Shown here: in pieces, positions 1 to 7,593 of the stretch
Layout of the letters: every line of letters starts with the position of its first letter
Position numbering within the stretch: position 1 is the first letter of the stretch
DNA from: an uncultured Bacteroidia bacterium
Lineage (GTDB): Bacteria > Bacteroidota > Bacteroidia > Bacteroidales > UBA932
Direction of reading: 5' to 3'
Length of the DNA stretch: 64,000 bases
NCBI GenBank assembly: GCA_902781705.1
Contig: CACZKE010000002.1
Location: 1 to 64,000, forward strand
The notes under the pieces: generated by a model
What the model saw: the letters and a program-made list of their open reading frames with translations, nothing else
Databases searched by the model: none
What the model was told of the DNA's origin: nothing
Made by a program: the position numbers and the translations under genes

Positions 1-167
1 GAGAATCGAAAATCCAGGATTGGACTCGAAAACTCGAGGGGGTATTCATATACGCGATTCTCAGAGGGCTACAGATGAGAATCCTTTTTCAGTGGCCTCT
101 ATTTTTAACCGGGTACTTTGTTTTAAATGGCTGATAAACAGGTAATTACATTCGACGCCAGATTGTA

Positions 168-770
168 TTATTTGCGGGATGTCGTAATCTCGGACATTTT
201 TCCGTCGGCGTCCACCGTCAAGTCGGCGAAGTCGATCGGTTTTCCGTCCCGGTAGAAGTCGATGTGGAAGTTTCCGCTGCTGTTGAAGACTGTCCGGTAC
301 GAGATGGCCGTGTGTTGTTTCTCCGTGAACCAACCTGCCGCCCCGGTTGTCTCATAATGAAGGCTGTAGCCGTGGTTCTCTTCCCGGTCCAGCACCATAT
401 CGTAACTCCAGCGGTCGTTTTCCGGGTCGGTCAGCCGGATGTCCAGGCTGAAGCGTGTGGGATAACCGTCGCCCTGGGAATAACTGTAAGAAGTTTTGTC
501 TTGGAACTCGACCCGCCAGTGGTCCGGTCCCAGCGACTGGATATCGAAAGCGGGAATCTGGGATTTGTCGGTGGTAACATGGGAAGGAATGTTCCCGCTT
601 TCAATGCCGGTCCGGATGGGAAGGATGCATTCGCCGGGAATGATCTGGGTAAATACATTGAAATAGGCCCGGATGGAATACTCATAATTGGTTGAGCTCC
701 AGTCTCCGCCGTCCATTTTACAGGCGGTCACCATGAGGGCTCCCGCCAGAAGGATAACAGTCTTTTTCAT
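168..770 (-). CDS. Small lipoprotein of unknown function
   Basis: The product is 200 aa and starts with a lipoprotein signal, a hydrophobic core followed by VTAC, so it is probably anchored to a membrane from the periplasmic side. The rest is rich in Tyr, Asp and Ser and looks like a small beta-rich domain; I recognise no family. The start codon overlaps the stop of the upstream gene (ATGA, 767-770), so the two genes are probably translationally coupled and work together. Nothing recognisable lies between its stop and the window edge at position 1. Confidence 0.75.
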   Translation of the reverse strand: MKKTVILLAGALMVTACKMDGGDWSSTNYEYSIRAYFNVFTQIIPGECILPIRTGIESGNIPSHVTTDKSQIPAFDIQSLGPDHWRVEFQDKTSYSYSQGDGYPTRFSLDIRLTDPENDRWSYDMVLDREENHGYSLHYETTGAAGWFTEKQHTAISYRTVFNSSGNFHIDFYRDGKPIDFADLTVDADGKMSEITTSRK

Positions 771-1369
771 CGCTGGAAGGAATTGAAACGGTAACCGATG
801 CCGGCGCGTCCGCCGATGTACTCCGCCCCGAGGCCGATTTCCCCGAAACCATAGATCCGTTTTCCGACGGAGATGCCCAGCGGGGCCAACTGGAAGATAG
901 GCAGTATTTCGTCCGGTCTCGGATCGTAGGTCATGGCAATCCCGAGTCCGATGCTGCTGTACATCCGGAAAACAGGCCTGTTCACATAGGTGAACCTCCA
1001 GGTATGCATGAGGGAAAGCACGCTATGAACCTTGGCGCCCGTCCTGCGCCCGTCCAGAACGCTGAACGCTGGTCTCCAGAAGGAGGCGGTTCCCAGCGAG
1101 AAGGAGGAGACCAGCCATTTCTTGCGGATGATGTTGAATTCCAGGTTATACAGGCCTGCCGTGTAGAGGGGCCCCTTGTAGTCTGCAAATACCGCATCCA
1201 GCCTTGCGCTGCCGCTGGGTCCGATGTCTCGTTGGAATCCCCAAAGCAGGCCGTCATAGATGGCGGGAATGAACCCCCAACTGGCTGCTGCTTCGTAATC
1301 CTGGGCGGCCAGTCTCACTTCATGCATCAGTAAGAGTGGCACGAACAGGCAGAGAATCAGTCTTTTCAT
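767..1369 (-). CDS. Putative outer-membrane beta-barrel protein
   Basis: The product is about 200 aa. I take the start at 1369 (MKRLILCLF) because a typical signal peptide begins there and an upstream in-frame Met adds only a short non-hydrophobic stretch. The mature part alternates aromatic and small residues, has many Gly, and ends in GYRFNSFQR, which suggests a small outer-membrane barrel. No family was recognised. A -7 element (caaatata on the plus strand, 1390-1397) lies 20 nt upstream. It is the first gene of a two-gene operon with the lipoprotein at 168-770. Confidence 0.65.
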   Translation of the reverse strand: MKRLILCLFVPLLLMHEVRLAAQDYEAAASWGFIPAIYDGLLWGFQRDIGPSGSARLDAVFADYKGPLYTAGLYNLEFNIIRKKWLVSSFSLGTASFWRPAFSVLDGRRTGAKVHSVLSLMHTWRFTYVNRPVFRMYSSIGLGIAMTYDPRPDEILPIFQLAPLGISVGKRIYGFGEIGLGAEYIGGRAGIGYRFNSFQR

Positions 1370-1389
1370 GTCTGACATCAGTGTTTTTC

Positions 1390-1397
1390 CAAATATA
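1390..1397 (-). promoter_or_regulatory. -7 promoter element for the 767-1369 gene
   Basis: The minus strand reads TATATTTG, matching the Bacteroidota consensus TAnnTTTG, 20 nt before the chosen start. I see no good -33 TTG at the usual distance. Confidence 0.5.
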
Positions 1398-1454
1398 ATC
1401 CATTTCATTGTAAAAACTTGTATGGTTCATGACAAAGTTGAGGAAGCAAAGTTG

Positions 1455-1468
1455 TGCAAACGTTTGTA
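1455..1468. promoter_or_regulatory. LacI-type operator overlapping the -33 box
   Basis: TGCAAACGTTTGTA matches the LacI/GalR family operator pattern TGnAAnCGnTTnCA at all but one fixed position, with a perfect CAAACGTTTG core. It covers the -33 TTTG of the promoter for the LacI-type gene at 1501, which suggests negative autoregulation. Confidence 0.6.
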
Positions 1469-1494
1469 TTATCCGGAATTCTTTCCTATCTTTG
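1463..1494 (+). promoter_or_regulatory. Promoter of the first LacI-type regulator
   Basis: TTTG at 1463-1466, a 20-nt spacer, then TATCTTTG at 1487-1494 gives a full Bacteroidota -33/-7 promoter. Only six bases separate the -7 box from the ATG at 1501, so the transcript may have almost no leader. Confidence 0.7.
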
Positions 1495-1500
1495 CGGCCG

Positions 1501-2514
1501 ATGGTGACGATTTCGGACATAGCGGCCGCCCTGGGCGTGACCCCTTCCACGGTGTCCCGGGCCCTTTCGGGGAGCCCCCGCGTGAAGGAGGAGACCCGGC
1601 TGGCCGTCGAGCAGATGGCCGCCGAGATGGGCTACGAGCGCAATGTGGTGGCATCGAACCTCAGGAAGGGGAAGTCCGACATCGTGGGCATCATCGTTCC
1701 CCGCATCCACCGGAACTTCTTCTCCAACGTCATCGGCGGGGCCGAGTCCATCCTGGAGGCGGCCGGCTACTGCGTCCTGATCTGCCAGACGCATGAGCGC
1801 CTGGAAGCGGAGATGAAAGCCCTCCGGACACTCCGGAACAACCAGGTGGCGGGGGTCCTGATCTCCCATGCCATCGGCGCCCGGGACGGAAAACATATCC
1901 TGGATGCCCTGGGGAGCCATATCCCGCTGGTCCAGTTCGACCGCGTTTTCAGCGAACTTCCCGGAGCCAAGGTCGTCAGCGACAATTTCGAAGGCGCCTA
2001 TGCCGCCACCCGGCATCTGATGGAACAGGGATACCGCCATATCGGCACACTCGCCGGCTATATGAACTCCGAGGCCTATGCCGCCCGGCTGGAAGGCTGG
2101 CGGCAGGCGCTCCGGGACGGCGGGCTTCCGGAAGGGGAGGTCTATTACGATACCATCGTCCGGGAAACCGGCTTCGAGGCGGGCCTGAAGGCCATCGACG
2201 CGGGTTGCGACGCCCTGTACAGCGCCGGCGACTTTTCCGCCCTCGGGGCCGTCGAGGCCGCCCGTTCCCGGGGACTCCGCATTCCGGAGGACTTCGGCAT
2301 CGTGGGCACGGCCAACGAGACATTCACTTCCCTCATGACCCCGTCCATGAGTTCCCTTGCCCTGAATCCTTTCGAAATGGGACGTCAGGCCGCCCAGGCC
2401 TTCCTGGAAGGGGCGGACGGCGTCCGGGTTGTGCCCATGGAACTGAAAGTGCGCGAATCATCCTGCCGAAACCATTCTGAAAATCAAATAACCCATACCC
2501 CATGCCTAAAGTAG
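1501..2514 (+). CDS. LacI-family transcriptional regulator
   Basis: The product is 337 aa, the usual length for this family. The N-terminal helix-turn-helix (VTISDIAAALGVTPSTVSRA) is followed by the hinge and a periplasmic-binding-protein-like sensor domain from about residue 60 (DIVGIIVPRIHRNFFSN onward). The start at 1501 puts the DNA-binding domain at the very N-terminus; the open frame continues upstream, but the promoter lies in that part. It overlaps kdgK by 13 nt. By position it probably controls KDG catabolism or the pectin locus, with a pathway metabolite as effector; that role is inferred. Confidence 0.9.
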   Translation: MVTISDIAAALGVTPSTVSRALSGSPRVKEETRLAVEQMAAEMGYERNVVASNLRKGKSDIVGIIVPRIHRNFFSNVIGGAESILEAAGYCVLICQTHERLEAEMKALRTLRNNQVAGVLISHAIGARDGKHILDALGSHIPLVQFDRVFSELPGAKVVSDNFEGAYAATRHLMEQGYRHIGTLAGYMNSEAYAARLEGWRQALRDGGLPEGEVYYDTIVRETGFEAGLKAIDAGCDALYSAGDFSALGAVEAARSRGLRIPEDFGIVGTANETFTSLMTPSMSSLALNPFEMGRQAAQAFLEGADGVRVVPMELKVRESSCRNHSENQITHTPCLK

Positions 2515-3539
2515 TTACCTTCGGCGAAGTGATGCTTCGCCTCTCCACTCCGGGATACCTGCGCTTCTCGCAGGCCCACCAGTTCGATGCCACCTTCGGC
2601 GGCGGCGAGGCCAACGTGGCCGTTTCCCTTGCCAACTACGGTATTGACACCCAGTTCGTGACCCGTCTTCCGAAGAACGACATCGCCGACATGTGCCTTG
2701 CGGAACTCCGCGGCCTCGGCGTGGGCACCGACGGCATCGTCTATGGCGGCGACCGGGTGGGCATCTACTATCTCGAGACCGGTGCCGTCGCCCGCGGCTC
2801 CAAGGTCGTCTATGACCGTGCCCATTCCGCCATCTCCGAGATCCAGCCCGGTATGGTCGATTGGCACAAGGTCCTCGAAGGGGCCGACTGGTTCCACTGG
2901 ACCGGCATCACCCCGGCCCTGAGCCAGGGCGCCGCCGACGCTTGCCTCGAGGCGATCAAGGTCGCCAACGAGATGGGCGTGAAAGTCTCCTGCGACCTCA
3001 ATTACCGCAAGAAACTCTGGAAGTACGGCAAGTCCGCCTCCGAGGTCATGCCCGCCCTCGTGGAAGGCTGCGACCTCATCCTCGGCAACGAGGAGGACGC
3101 TGAGAAGGAATTCGGCATCAAGCCCGAGGGTTTCGACGCCGAGAAGACCGGCGGTGAGATCGACCAGACCCGTTTCGAGAGCGTCTGCCGCCAACTCATG
3201 GAGCGCTTCCCGCGCTGCAAGAAGGTGGCGGTCACCCTCCGCGGCTCCATCAACGCGAACCACAACACCTGGGGCGGCGTCCTCTATGATGGCAAGACCC
3301 TCTGGCAGTCCAAGCGTTACGACATCACCCACATCGTGGACCGCGTGGGCGGCGGCGACTCCTTCATGGGCGGCCTCCTGTACGGTCTCCTCGCTTACGA
3401 AACCGACCAGGAAGCCATCGAATTCGCGGCGGCCGCTTCCTGCCTCAAGCACACCATCATCGGCGACTACAACCGCGTCACCGTCTCCGAGGTCGAAGGT
3501 CTCATCAAGGGCGGCGGCTCTGGCCGTGTTTCCCGCTAA
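2502..3539 (+). CDS. kdgK: 2-dehydro-3-deoxygluconokinase
   Basis: This 345-aa PfkB-family sugar kinase phosphorylates 2-keto-3-deoxygluconate (KDG) to KDPG in the cytoplasm. The N-terminal GGGEANVAVSLANYG substrate-binding region and the C-terminal GGGDSFMGGLLYGLL signature with its catalytic Asp are visible. Pairing with kdgA downstream and uxaA in the same locus supports KDG rather than another sugar as substrate. Its start lies inside the 3' end of the LacI gene. It is separated from kdgA only by the GIY-YIG unit, which looks inserted between two functionally linked genes. Confidence 0.93.
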   Translation: MPKVVTFGEVMLRLSTPGYLRFSQAHQFDATFGGGEANVAVSLANYGIDTQFVTRLPKNDIADMCLAELRGLGVGTDGIVYGGDRVGIYYLETGAVARGSKVVYDRAHSAISEIQPGMVDWHKVLEGADWFHWTGITPALSQGAADACLEAIKVANEMGVKVSCDLNYRKKLWKYGKSASEVMPALVEGCDLILGNEEDAEKEFGIKPEGFDAEKTGGEIDQTRFESVCRQLMERFPRCKKVAVTLRGSINANHNTWGGVLYDGKTLWQSKRYDITHIVDRVGGGDSFMGGLLYGLLAYETDQEAIEFAAAASCLKHTIIGDYNRVTVSEVEGLIKGGGSGRVSR

Positions 3540-3552
3540 TCTTTTCGTTGAT

Positions 3553-3588
3553 TGTCATTTCGACCGAGCGCAGCGAGTGGAGAAATCT
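3553..3588 (-). repeat. REP-like unit, left flank of the GIY-YIG gene
   Basis: This 36-nt imperfect palindrome starts TGTCATTTCGACC and ends GGAGAAATCT. Its reverse complement matches the right-flank unit (3868-3903) at about 33 of 36 positions. The unit ends two bases before the GIY-YIG start codon and supplies a GGAG ribosome-binding motif at 3579-3582, eight bases from the ATG. Confidence 0.85.
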
Positions 3589-3590
3589 GA

Positions 3591-3869
3591 ATGTATAACA
3601 AGTATTACACATATATCCTCTCCAGCAATAACAATTCGACTTTGTACATCGGTGTTACAAACGATTTGGAAAGACGGTTGAATGAACATAGATCTGGATT
3701 GGTTCCCGGTTTTACCCAGAAGTATCATTGTGGAAAACTCGTGTACTATGAAGAGTATTCCGATATCAATCAAGCCATTGAGAGGGAAAAACAACTGAAG
3801 CATTGGTCCAGGTCAAAGAAAGATTGGCTGATAGATACCGTAAATCCTGAAAGGAAAGACTTATTGTAG
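3591..3869 (+). CDS. GIY-YIG nuclease-domain protein in REP-like repeats
   Basis: The product is 92 aa, one complete small GIY-YIG domain of the single-domain (UPF0213-like) type. The first motif is YYTYIL, the second LYIGVTNDLERRLNEH, which carries the conserved Arg, and a downstream Glu-rich stretch (YYEEYSDINQAIEREKQLKHW region) carries the metal-binding Glu. The gene is clearly richer in A+T than its neighbours, which suggests acquisition. Inverted 36-nt repeats lie directly at both ends: the left ends 2 nt before the ATG, and the right begins inside the TAG stop codon. This parallels REP-associated transposases. Its activity on the repeats is inferred; a DNA repair role is the alternative. 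Confidence 0.85.
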   Translation: MYNKYYTYILSSNNNSTLYIGVTNDLERRLNEHRSGLVPGFTQKYHCGKLVYYEEYSDINQAIEREKQLKHWSRSKKDWLIDTVNPERKDLL

Positions 3870-3963
3870 ATTTCTCCACGCGCTTCGCTTGGTCGAAATG
3901 ACAGAATAGCTTCGCTTGGTCGAAATGACAGAATAGCTTCGCTTGGCCGAAATGACAGAATAG
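3868..3963 (+). repeat. REP-like unit followed by a 27-bp tandem array
   Basis: The 36-nt unit at 3868-3903 (AGATTTCTCC...GAAATGACA) is the inverted partner of 3553-3588 and contains the last two bases of the GIY-YIG stop codon. Its distal part is then repeated: three 27-nt copies starting cttcgcttgg lie at 3883-3909, 3910-3936 and 3937-3963, with one base change in the third. The array stops just before kdgA. Confidence 0.85.
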
Positions 3964-3971
3964 AATTGCAT

Positions 3972-4634
3972 ATGTCCAAATTCAAGAAAATCGATACCAT
4001 CGGTATCATCCGGTCCACCGGCATCGTGCCGGTGTTCTACAATGCTGATATTGAACTCACGAAGAAGGTGGTGAAGGCCTGCTATGACGGGGGGATCCGC
4101 GCTTTCGAGTTCACCAACCGGGGGGACGGTGCGCACAAGGTGTTCGAAGCCCTGATGGCGTTCGTGCGCAGCGAGTGCCCGGAGATGGCGCTCGGTGCCG
4201 GCACCATCCTGGATGCGCCTACTGCAGCGCTGTATATCCAGATGGGTGCGGACTTCATCGTGTCTCCGTGCATGGTGGAGGAGGTCGTGACGCTGTGCAA
4301 CCGCCGCGGCATCCCGTATTCCCCGGGCTGCGGCACCGTGACGGAGATCGTCCATGCGCAGGAACTCGGCTGCGACCTGGTGAAGGTGTTCCCGGCCGGT
4401 ACCGTGGGCGGTCCCGCTTTCGTGAAGAACATCCTGGGCCCGCTGCCGTGGGCCATGATCATGTGCACCGGCGCCGTAGAGCCTGCCGAGGAGAATCTCA
4501 AGGCCTGGGCCAAGTCCGGCGTCACCGCCGTGGGCATGGGCTCCAAACTCTTCCCGAAGGAAGTCCTCAAGGCCGGTGACTGGGCCGCGGTCTCCGACCT
4601 CTGCGCGAAGAGTCTCGCCTGGTTCAAGGCGTAA
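3972..4634 (+). CDS. kdgA: KDPG aldolase
   Basis: The product is 220 aa, a class I aldolase of the Eda/KdgA family that cleaves 2-keto-3-deoxy-6-phosphogluconate to pyruvate and glyceraldehyde 3-phosphate; many members also act on 4-hydroxy-2-oxoglutarate. The Schiff-base Lys is in DLVKVFPAG, and GIRAFEFTNRG near residue 40 carries the expected Glu. I chose ATG at 3972 over a TTG at 3966. It completes galacturonate breakdown with kdgK and the uxa genes. The 27-bp repeat array lies directly upstream; GH43-CE15 follows after 19 nt. Confidence 0.93.
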   Translation: MSKFKKIDTIGIIRSTGIVPVFYNADIELTKKVVKACYDGGIRAFEFTNRGDGAHKVFEALMAFVRSECPEMALGAGTILDAPTAALYIQMGADFIVSPCMVEEVVTLCNRRGIPYSPGCGTVTEIVHAQELGCDLVKVFPAGTVGGPAFVKNILGPLPWAMIMCTGAVEPAEENLKAWAKSGVTAVGMGSKLFPKEVLKAGDWAAVSDLCAKSLAWFKA

Positions 4635-4653
4635 TCCTGCCCGAAAAACGGTC

Positions 4654-7593
4654 ATGAAACGGTTTCTCTTCGCAGGGGCGCTTTTGCTCGTGTGTTTGAC
4701 CCTGTCGGCGCAGTTCTGGTACCAGAATCCGGTGGTCCATGCCGATTATTCCGATCCGGACGTGTGCCGGGTGGGGGAGGACTACTGGATGACGGCGTCG
4801 TCCTTCAACTGCTTTCCGGGACTGCCCATCCTGCATTCGACGGACCTGGTGCACTGGAACCTCGTCGGTGCCGCGCTGACGGAGTACCCGGGTGGGGGCT
4901 GGGACGCGCCGGAGGATGATTTCCGGACGACGGTCCAGCATGGCAAGGCCGTATGGGCCCCGGCTATCCGGTTCCACGAGGGGTGGTACTACATCTATGT
5001 GGGCGACCCCGACCGGGGCATCTTCATGGTGCGGACGCAGAATCCGAAAGGCCGATGGGAACCGCCCGTGTGGGTGGTGAAGGAGAAAGGTTTCATTGAT
5101 CCGTGCCCGTTCTGGGATGAGGACGGAAACGCTTACCTGTCACATGGTTGCGCCGGGTCCAGGGCAGGGAACAAAAGCATCCTTTTCGTGGCGCCGATGG
5201 CTCTTGACGGGACCCGGCTGCTGGGCCCGTCCCGGATCGTGTATGACGGCCATCTGAGCCAGCCGACCATCGAAGGGACCAAGTTCTACAAGCGGGACGG
5301 GAAGTATTACATCTTCTCCCCGGCCGGCGGCGTCGCGACGGGCTGGCAGACGGTCCTCCGGGCCGACAACCCTTTCGGCCCCTATGAAGAGCGCATCGTC
5401 ATGGCCTGGGCTCCCGGTACCGTCAACGGCCCCCACCAGGGTGCCTGGGTGGATACGCCGGCGGGGGAGGATTGGTTCCTCCATTTCCAGGACAAGGGCG
5501 CCTACGGGCGCATCGTCCATCTCCAGCCGATGACCTGGCAGGCCGATGGTTGGCCGATGATCGGGGTGGATCCGGATGGGGACGGGGTCGGACAACCGGT
5601 TGCAGAATACAGATTTCTCGACTCCGCCTCCGGCTCCGCTCGAAATGACAAAAGAGTCCCTTCCGTCAGTAATGACAAAAGAAATGTCTCCGTACAGAAT
5701 GACAAAAGGTCTATTGTCATTCCGAGCGAAGTCGAGGAATCTGAAAGCCCTTATAAGCCTTACGGTATCGACCTCGCGTGGCAATATCCGGCAATCCCTT
5801 CACCGTACTGGCACTATGCGCTGCCGGAAGGGGGGGTGCGGCTGTACAGCGTGGATCAGAAATGGCCGTACAGGAGTCTGTGGGACTGCCCGAACTTCCT
5901 CTCGCAGAAATTTCCGGCCGAACGGTTCACGGTCCGCGCCCGCCTTTCCTTCCGCCCGAATCCGCAGTTGAAGGAGAAGGGCGAGCAGGCGGGATTTGCC
6001 GTCATGGGCAATGACTATGCCGGGCTCCGCCTGACGGATACGGAAGCGGGGGCGAAACTGGAATACGTCCAGTGCCCGGGCGCTTCCAAAGGCCAGCCGG
6101 AAACGGCGACGGAACTGGCCGTCCTGCCGTACCGTTATGATCCGCTTCCGCATTCCTATGAATCCCGGAACGTCCCGCTGGTGAACTACCCGGACGTCCC
6201 GGAGATTGTCCTTTGGGTCATGCTGGATGTCCGTGCCAAGGTCGTTGAGGGAAATGTCCCCGAAGCAGTCTGCCGGTTCAGTTACAGCCTTGATGGAAAA
6301 CGTTTTACGCAGGTTTCCGGGACCTTTGCGGCGCAGCCCGAACTCTGGGTCGGTGCCAAGTTCGGCTTCTTCTGCAACCGTTTCGCCCCGAAGAACGACT
6401 CCGGCTGGGTGGACGTGACGGATCTCGAAGTCAAGACGATGTTCGAACCGGCCGAAGGGTTTGTCCGGGAGGAAAGCGGGGTGCCGGCCTATACGCTGCC
6501 GGATGTTCTTGCCGGGGCGAAAACGGTGAAAGAGTGGGAGAAGAAACGTCGGCCGGAACTCTATGCCCTGTTCGAACAGGAGATGTTCGGCACCGTCCCC
6601 GAAAAACCGGAAGGACTTCATTTCCAGGTCCGTGAGAGCGCGCCAGATGCGCTGGACGGCCTGGCTACCCGCCGGCAGGTCCGGATCTATTTCGACGCGG
6701 CGGAGACGCTGTACGAAGACTTGCTGCTGTATATTCCGAACGGCCGGAAGGGACCGGCGCCGGCTTTCCTGGGCGTGAATTTCCGCGGGAACCATACGAT
6801 CGGCCCGGATCCGTCGGTCCTCCTGCCCGATTCCCTCCGGTATCGGAAGGACTATGTCCTGGACCCGCGCGGCTCCCAGTCTTCCCGCTGGCCGCTCAGG
6901 GCCATTCTGGAAAGGGGGTATGCCGTCGCAACCTTCTGCTGTGAGGATGTCGTTCCCGATGCCGACGGCTATCCGGGTATCCGGGCCGCGTATCCCGGGT
7001 ACACCTGGGGTGCCCTCGCCGCCTGGGGATGGGGACTTTCCCGCGCCCTGGATTATCTGGAAACGGATGCCGATGTGGACGCCGGACGGGTCGCTGTATT
7101 CGGTCATTCCCGCATGGGCAAGGCCGCCCTTTGGGCCGGTGCCCGCGATGCCCGCTTCGCCATGGTCATTTCCAACGCCTCCGGCTGCGGCGGCGCGGCG
7201 ATTTCCCGGAGGCGGTTCGGAGAAACGGTCCGCCGGATCAACACGCATTTCCCGTACTGGTTCTGCGGCAATTTCCACAAATACGGCGACAACGAGGATA
7301 TGCTGCCCTTCGACCAGCATGAACTGCTGGCCCTTATCGCCCCGCGTCCGCTCTATGTGGAAAGCGGCAGCGAAGACAGCTGGGCCGATCCGCACGGTGA
7401 ATTCCTGAGCCTTTCCGGTGCGGCGCCTGTTTATGAACTCTATGGCTATGAGGGATTTAAGGATTCCGAGTGGCCGGCCATTGAGCAACCCGTCTCCAAG
7501 GGCCGCAACGGCTACCATATCCGCCGCGGACGCCATGACATCCAGGAGTACGACTGGCTCCGCTATCTGGATTTCGCCGACCGGAATCTCTAG
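4654..7593 (+). CDS. GH43-CE15 bimodular hemicellulase with a repeat-coded linker
   Basis: The product is 979 aa with a Sec signal peptide (MKRFLFAGALLLVCLTLSA). Residues about 25-315 are a GH43 five-blade propeller (HADYSDPDV with the catalytic Asp, then APAIRFHEGWYYIY), arabinosidase or xylosidase-like. Residues 320-363 are encoded by a REP-like element. A beta-sandwich typical of GH43 C-termini follows to about 600. Residues about 608-979 are a CE15 glucuronoyl-esterase domain: serine elbow GHSRMGKAALWAG, and the DQHELLALIAPRPL segment with the catalytic His. Predicted role: removing side chains and cleaving 4-O-methylglucuronoyl esters of xylan. Its stop overlaps the convergent LacI gene by 4 bp. 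Confidence 0.85.
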   Translation: MKRFLFAGALLLVCLTLSAQFWYQNPVVHADYSDPDVCRVGEDYWMTASSFNCFPGLPILHSTDLVHWNLVGAALTEYPGGGWDAPEDDFRTTVQHGKAVWAPAIRFHEGWYYIYVGDPDRGIFMVRTQNPKGRWEPPVWVVKEKGFIDPCPFWDEDGNAYLSHGCAGSRAGNKSILFVAPMALDGTRLLGPSRIVYDGHLSQPTIEGTKFYKRDGKYYIFSPAGGVATGWQTVLRADNPFGPYEERIVMAWAPGTVNGPHQGAWVDTPAGEDWFLHFQDKGAYGRIVHLQPMTWQADGWPMIGVDPDGDGVGQPVAEYRFLDSASGSARNDKRVPSVSNDKRNVSVQNDKRSIVIPSEVEESESPYKPYGIDLAWQYPAIPSPYWHYALPEGGVRLYSVDQKWPYRSLWDCPNFLSQKFPAERFTVRARLSFRPNPQLKEKGEQAGFAVMGNDYAGLRLTDTEAGAKLEYVQCPGASKGQPETATELAVLPYRYDPLPHSYESRNVPLVNYPDVPEIVLWVMLDVRAKVVEGNVPEAVCRFSYSLDGKRFTQVSGTFAAQPELWVGAKFGFFCNRFAPKNDSGWVDVTDLEVKTMFEPAEGFVREESGVPAYTLPDVLAGAKTVKEWEKKRRPELYALFEQEMFGTVPEKPEGLHFQVRESAPDALDGLATRRQVRIYFDAAETLYEDLLLYIPNGRKGPAPAFLGVNFRGNHTIGPDPSVLLPDSLRYRKDYVLDPRGSQSSRWPLRAILERGYAVATFCCEDVVPDADGYPGIRAAYPGYTWGALAAWGWGLSRALDYLETDADVDAGRVAVFGHSRMGKAALWAGARDARFAMVISNASGCGGAAISRRRFGETVRRINTHFPYWFCGNFHKYGDNEDMLPFDQHELLALIAPRPLYVESGSEDSWADPHGEFLSLSGAAPVYELYGYEGFKDSEWPAIEQPVSKGRNGYHIRRGRHDIQEYDWLRYLDFADRNL
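5611..5742 (+). repeat. REP-like element inserted in frame in the GH43-CE15 gene
   Basis: The 132-nt block (44 codons) begins AGATTTCTCGAC and ends with an inverted copy, TTGTCATTCCGAGC...GAATCT. Between them AATGACAAAA recurs at 5644, 5671 and 5698, a 27-nt period, giving three nine-residue units that begin NDKR. It starts on a codon boundary, has no stop in the reading frame, and lies between the GH43 propeller and its C-terminal sandwich. Confidence 0.88.

Noticed and set aside
61-333. A 90-codon minus-strand frame at the left edge
   Set aside because: It overlaps the end of the lipoprotein gene and has no signal, motif or promoter. GAGAATC repeats at 1-7 and 74-80 are too short to interpret.
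3883-3963. Three 27-bp copies as a possible CRISPR array
   Set aside because: The copies are directly adjacent without spacers, belong to a dispersed repeat family, and no cas gene is present.
5611-5742. The GH43-CE15 frame as two genes joined by sequencing error
   Set aside because: The frame is open throughout, the element is a multiple of three, and no signal peptide or start lies between the parts.
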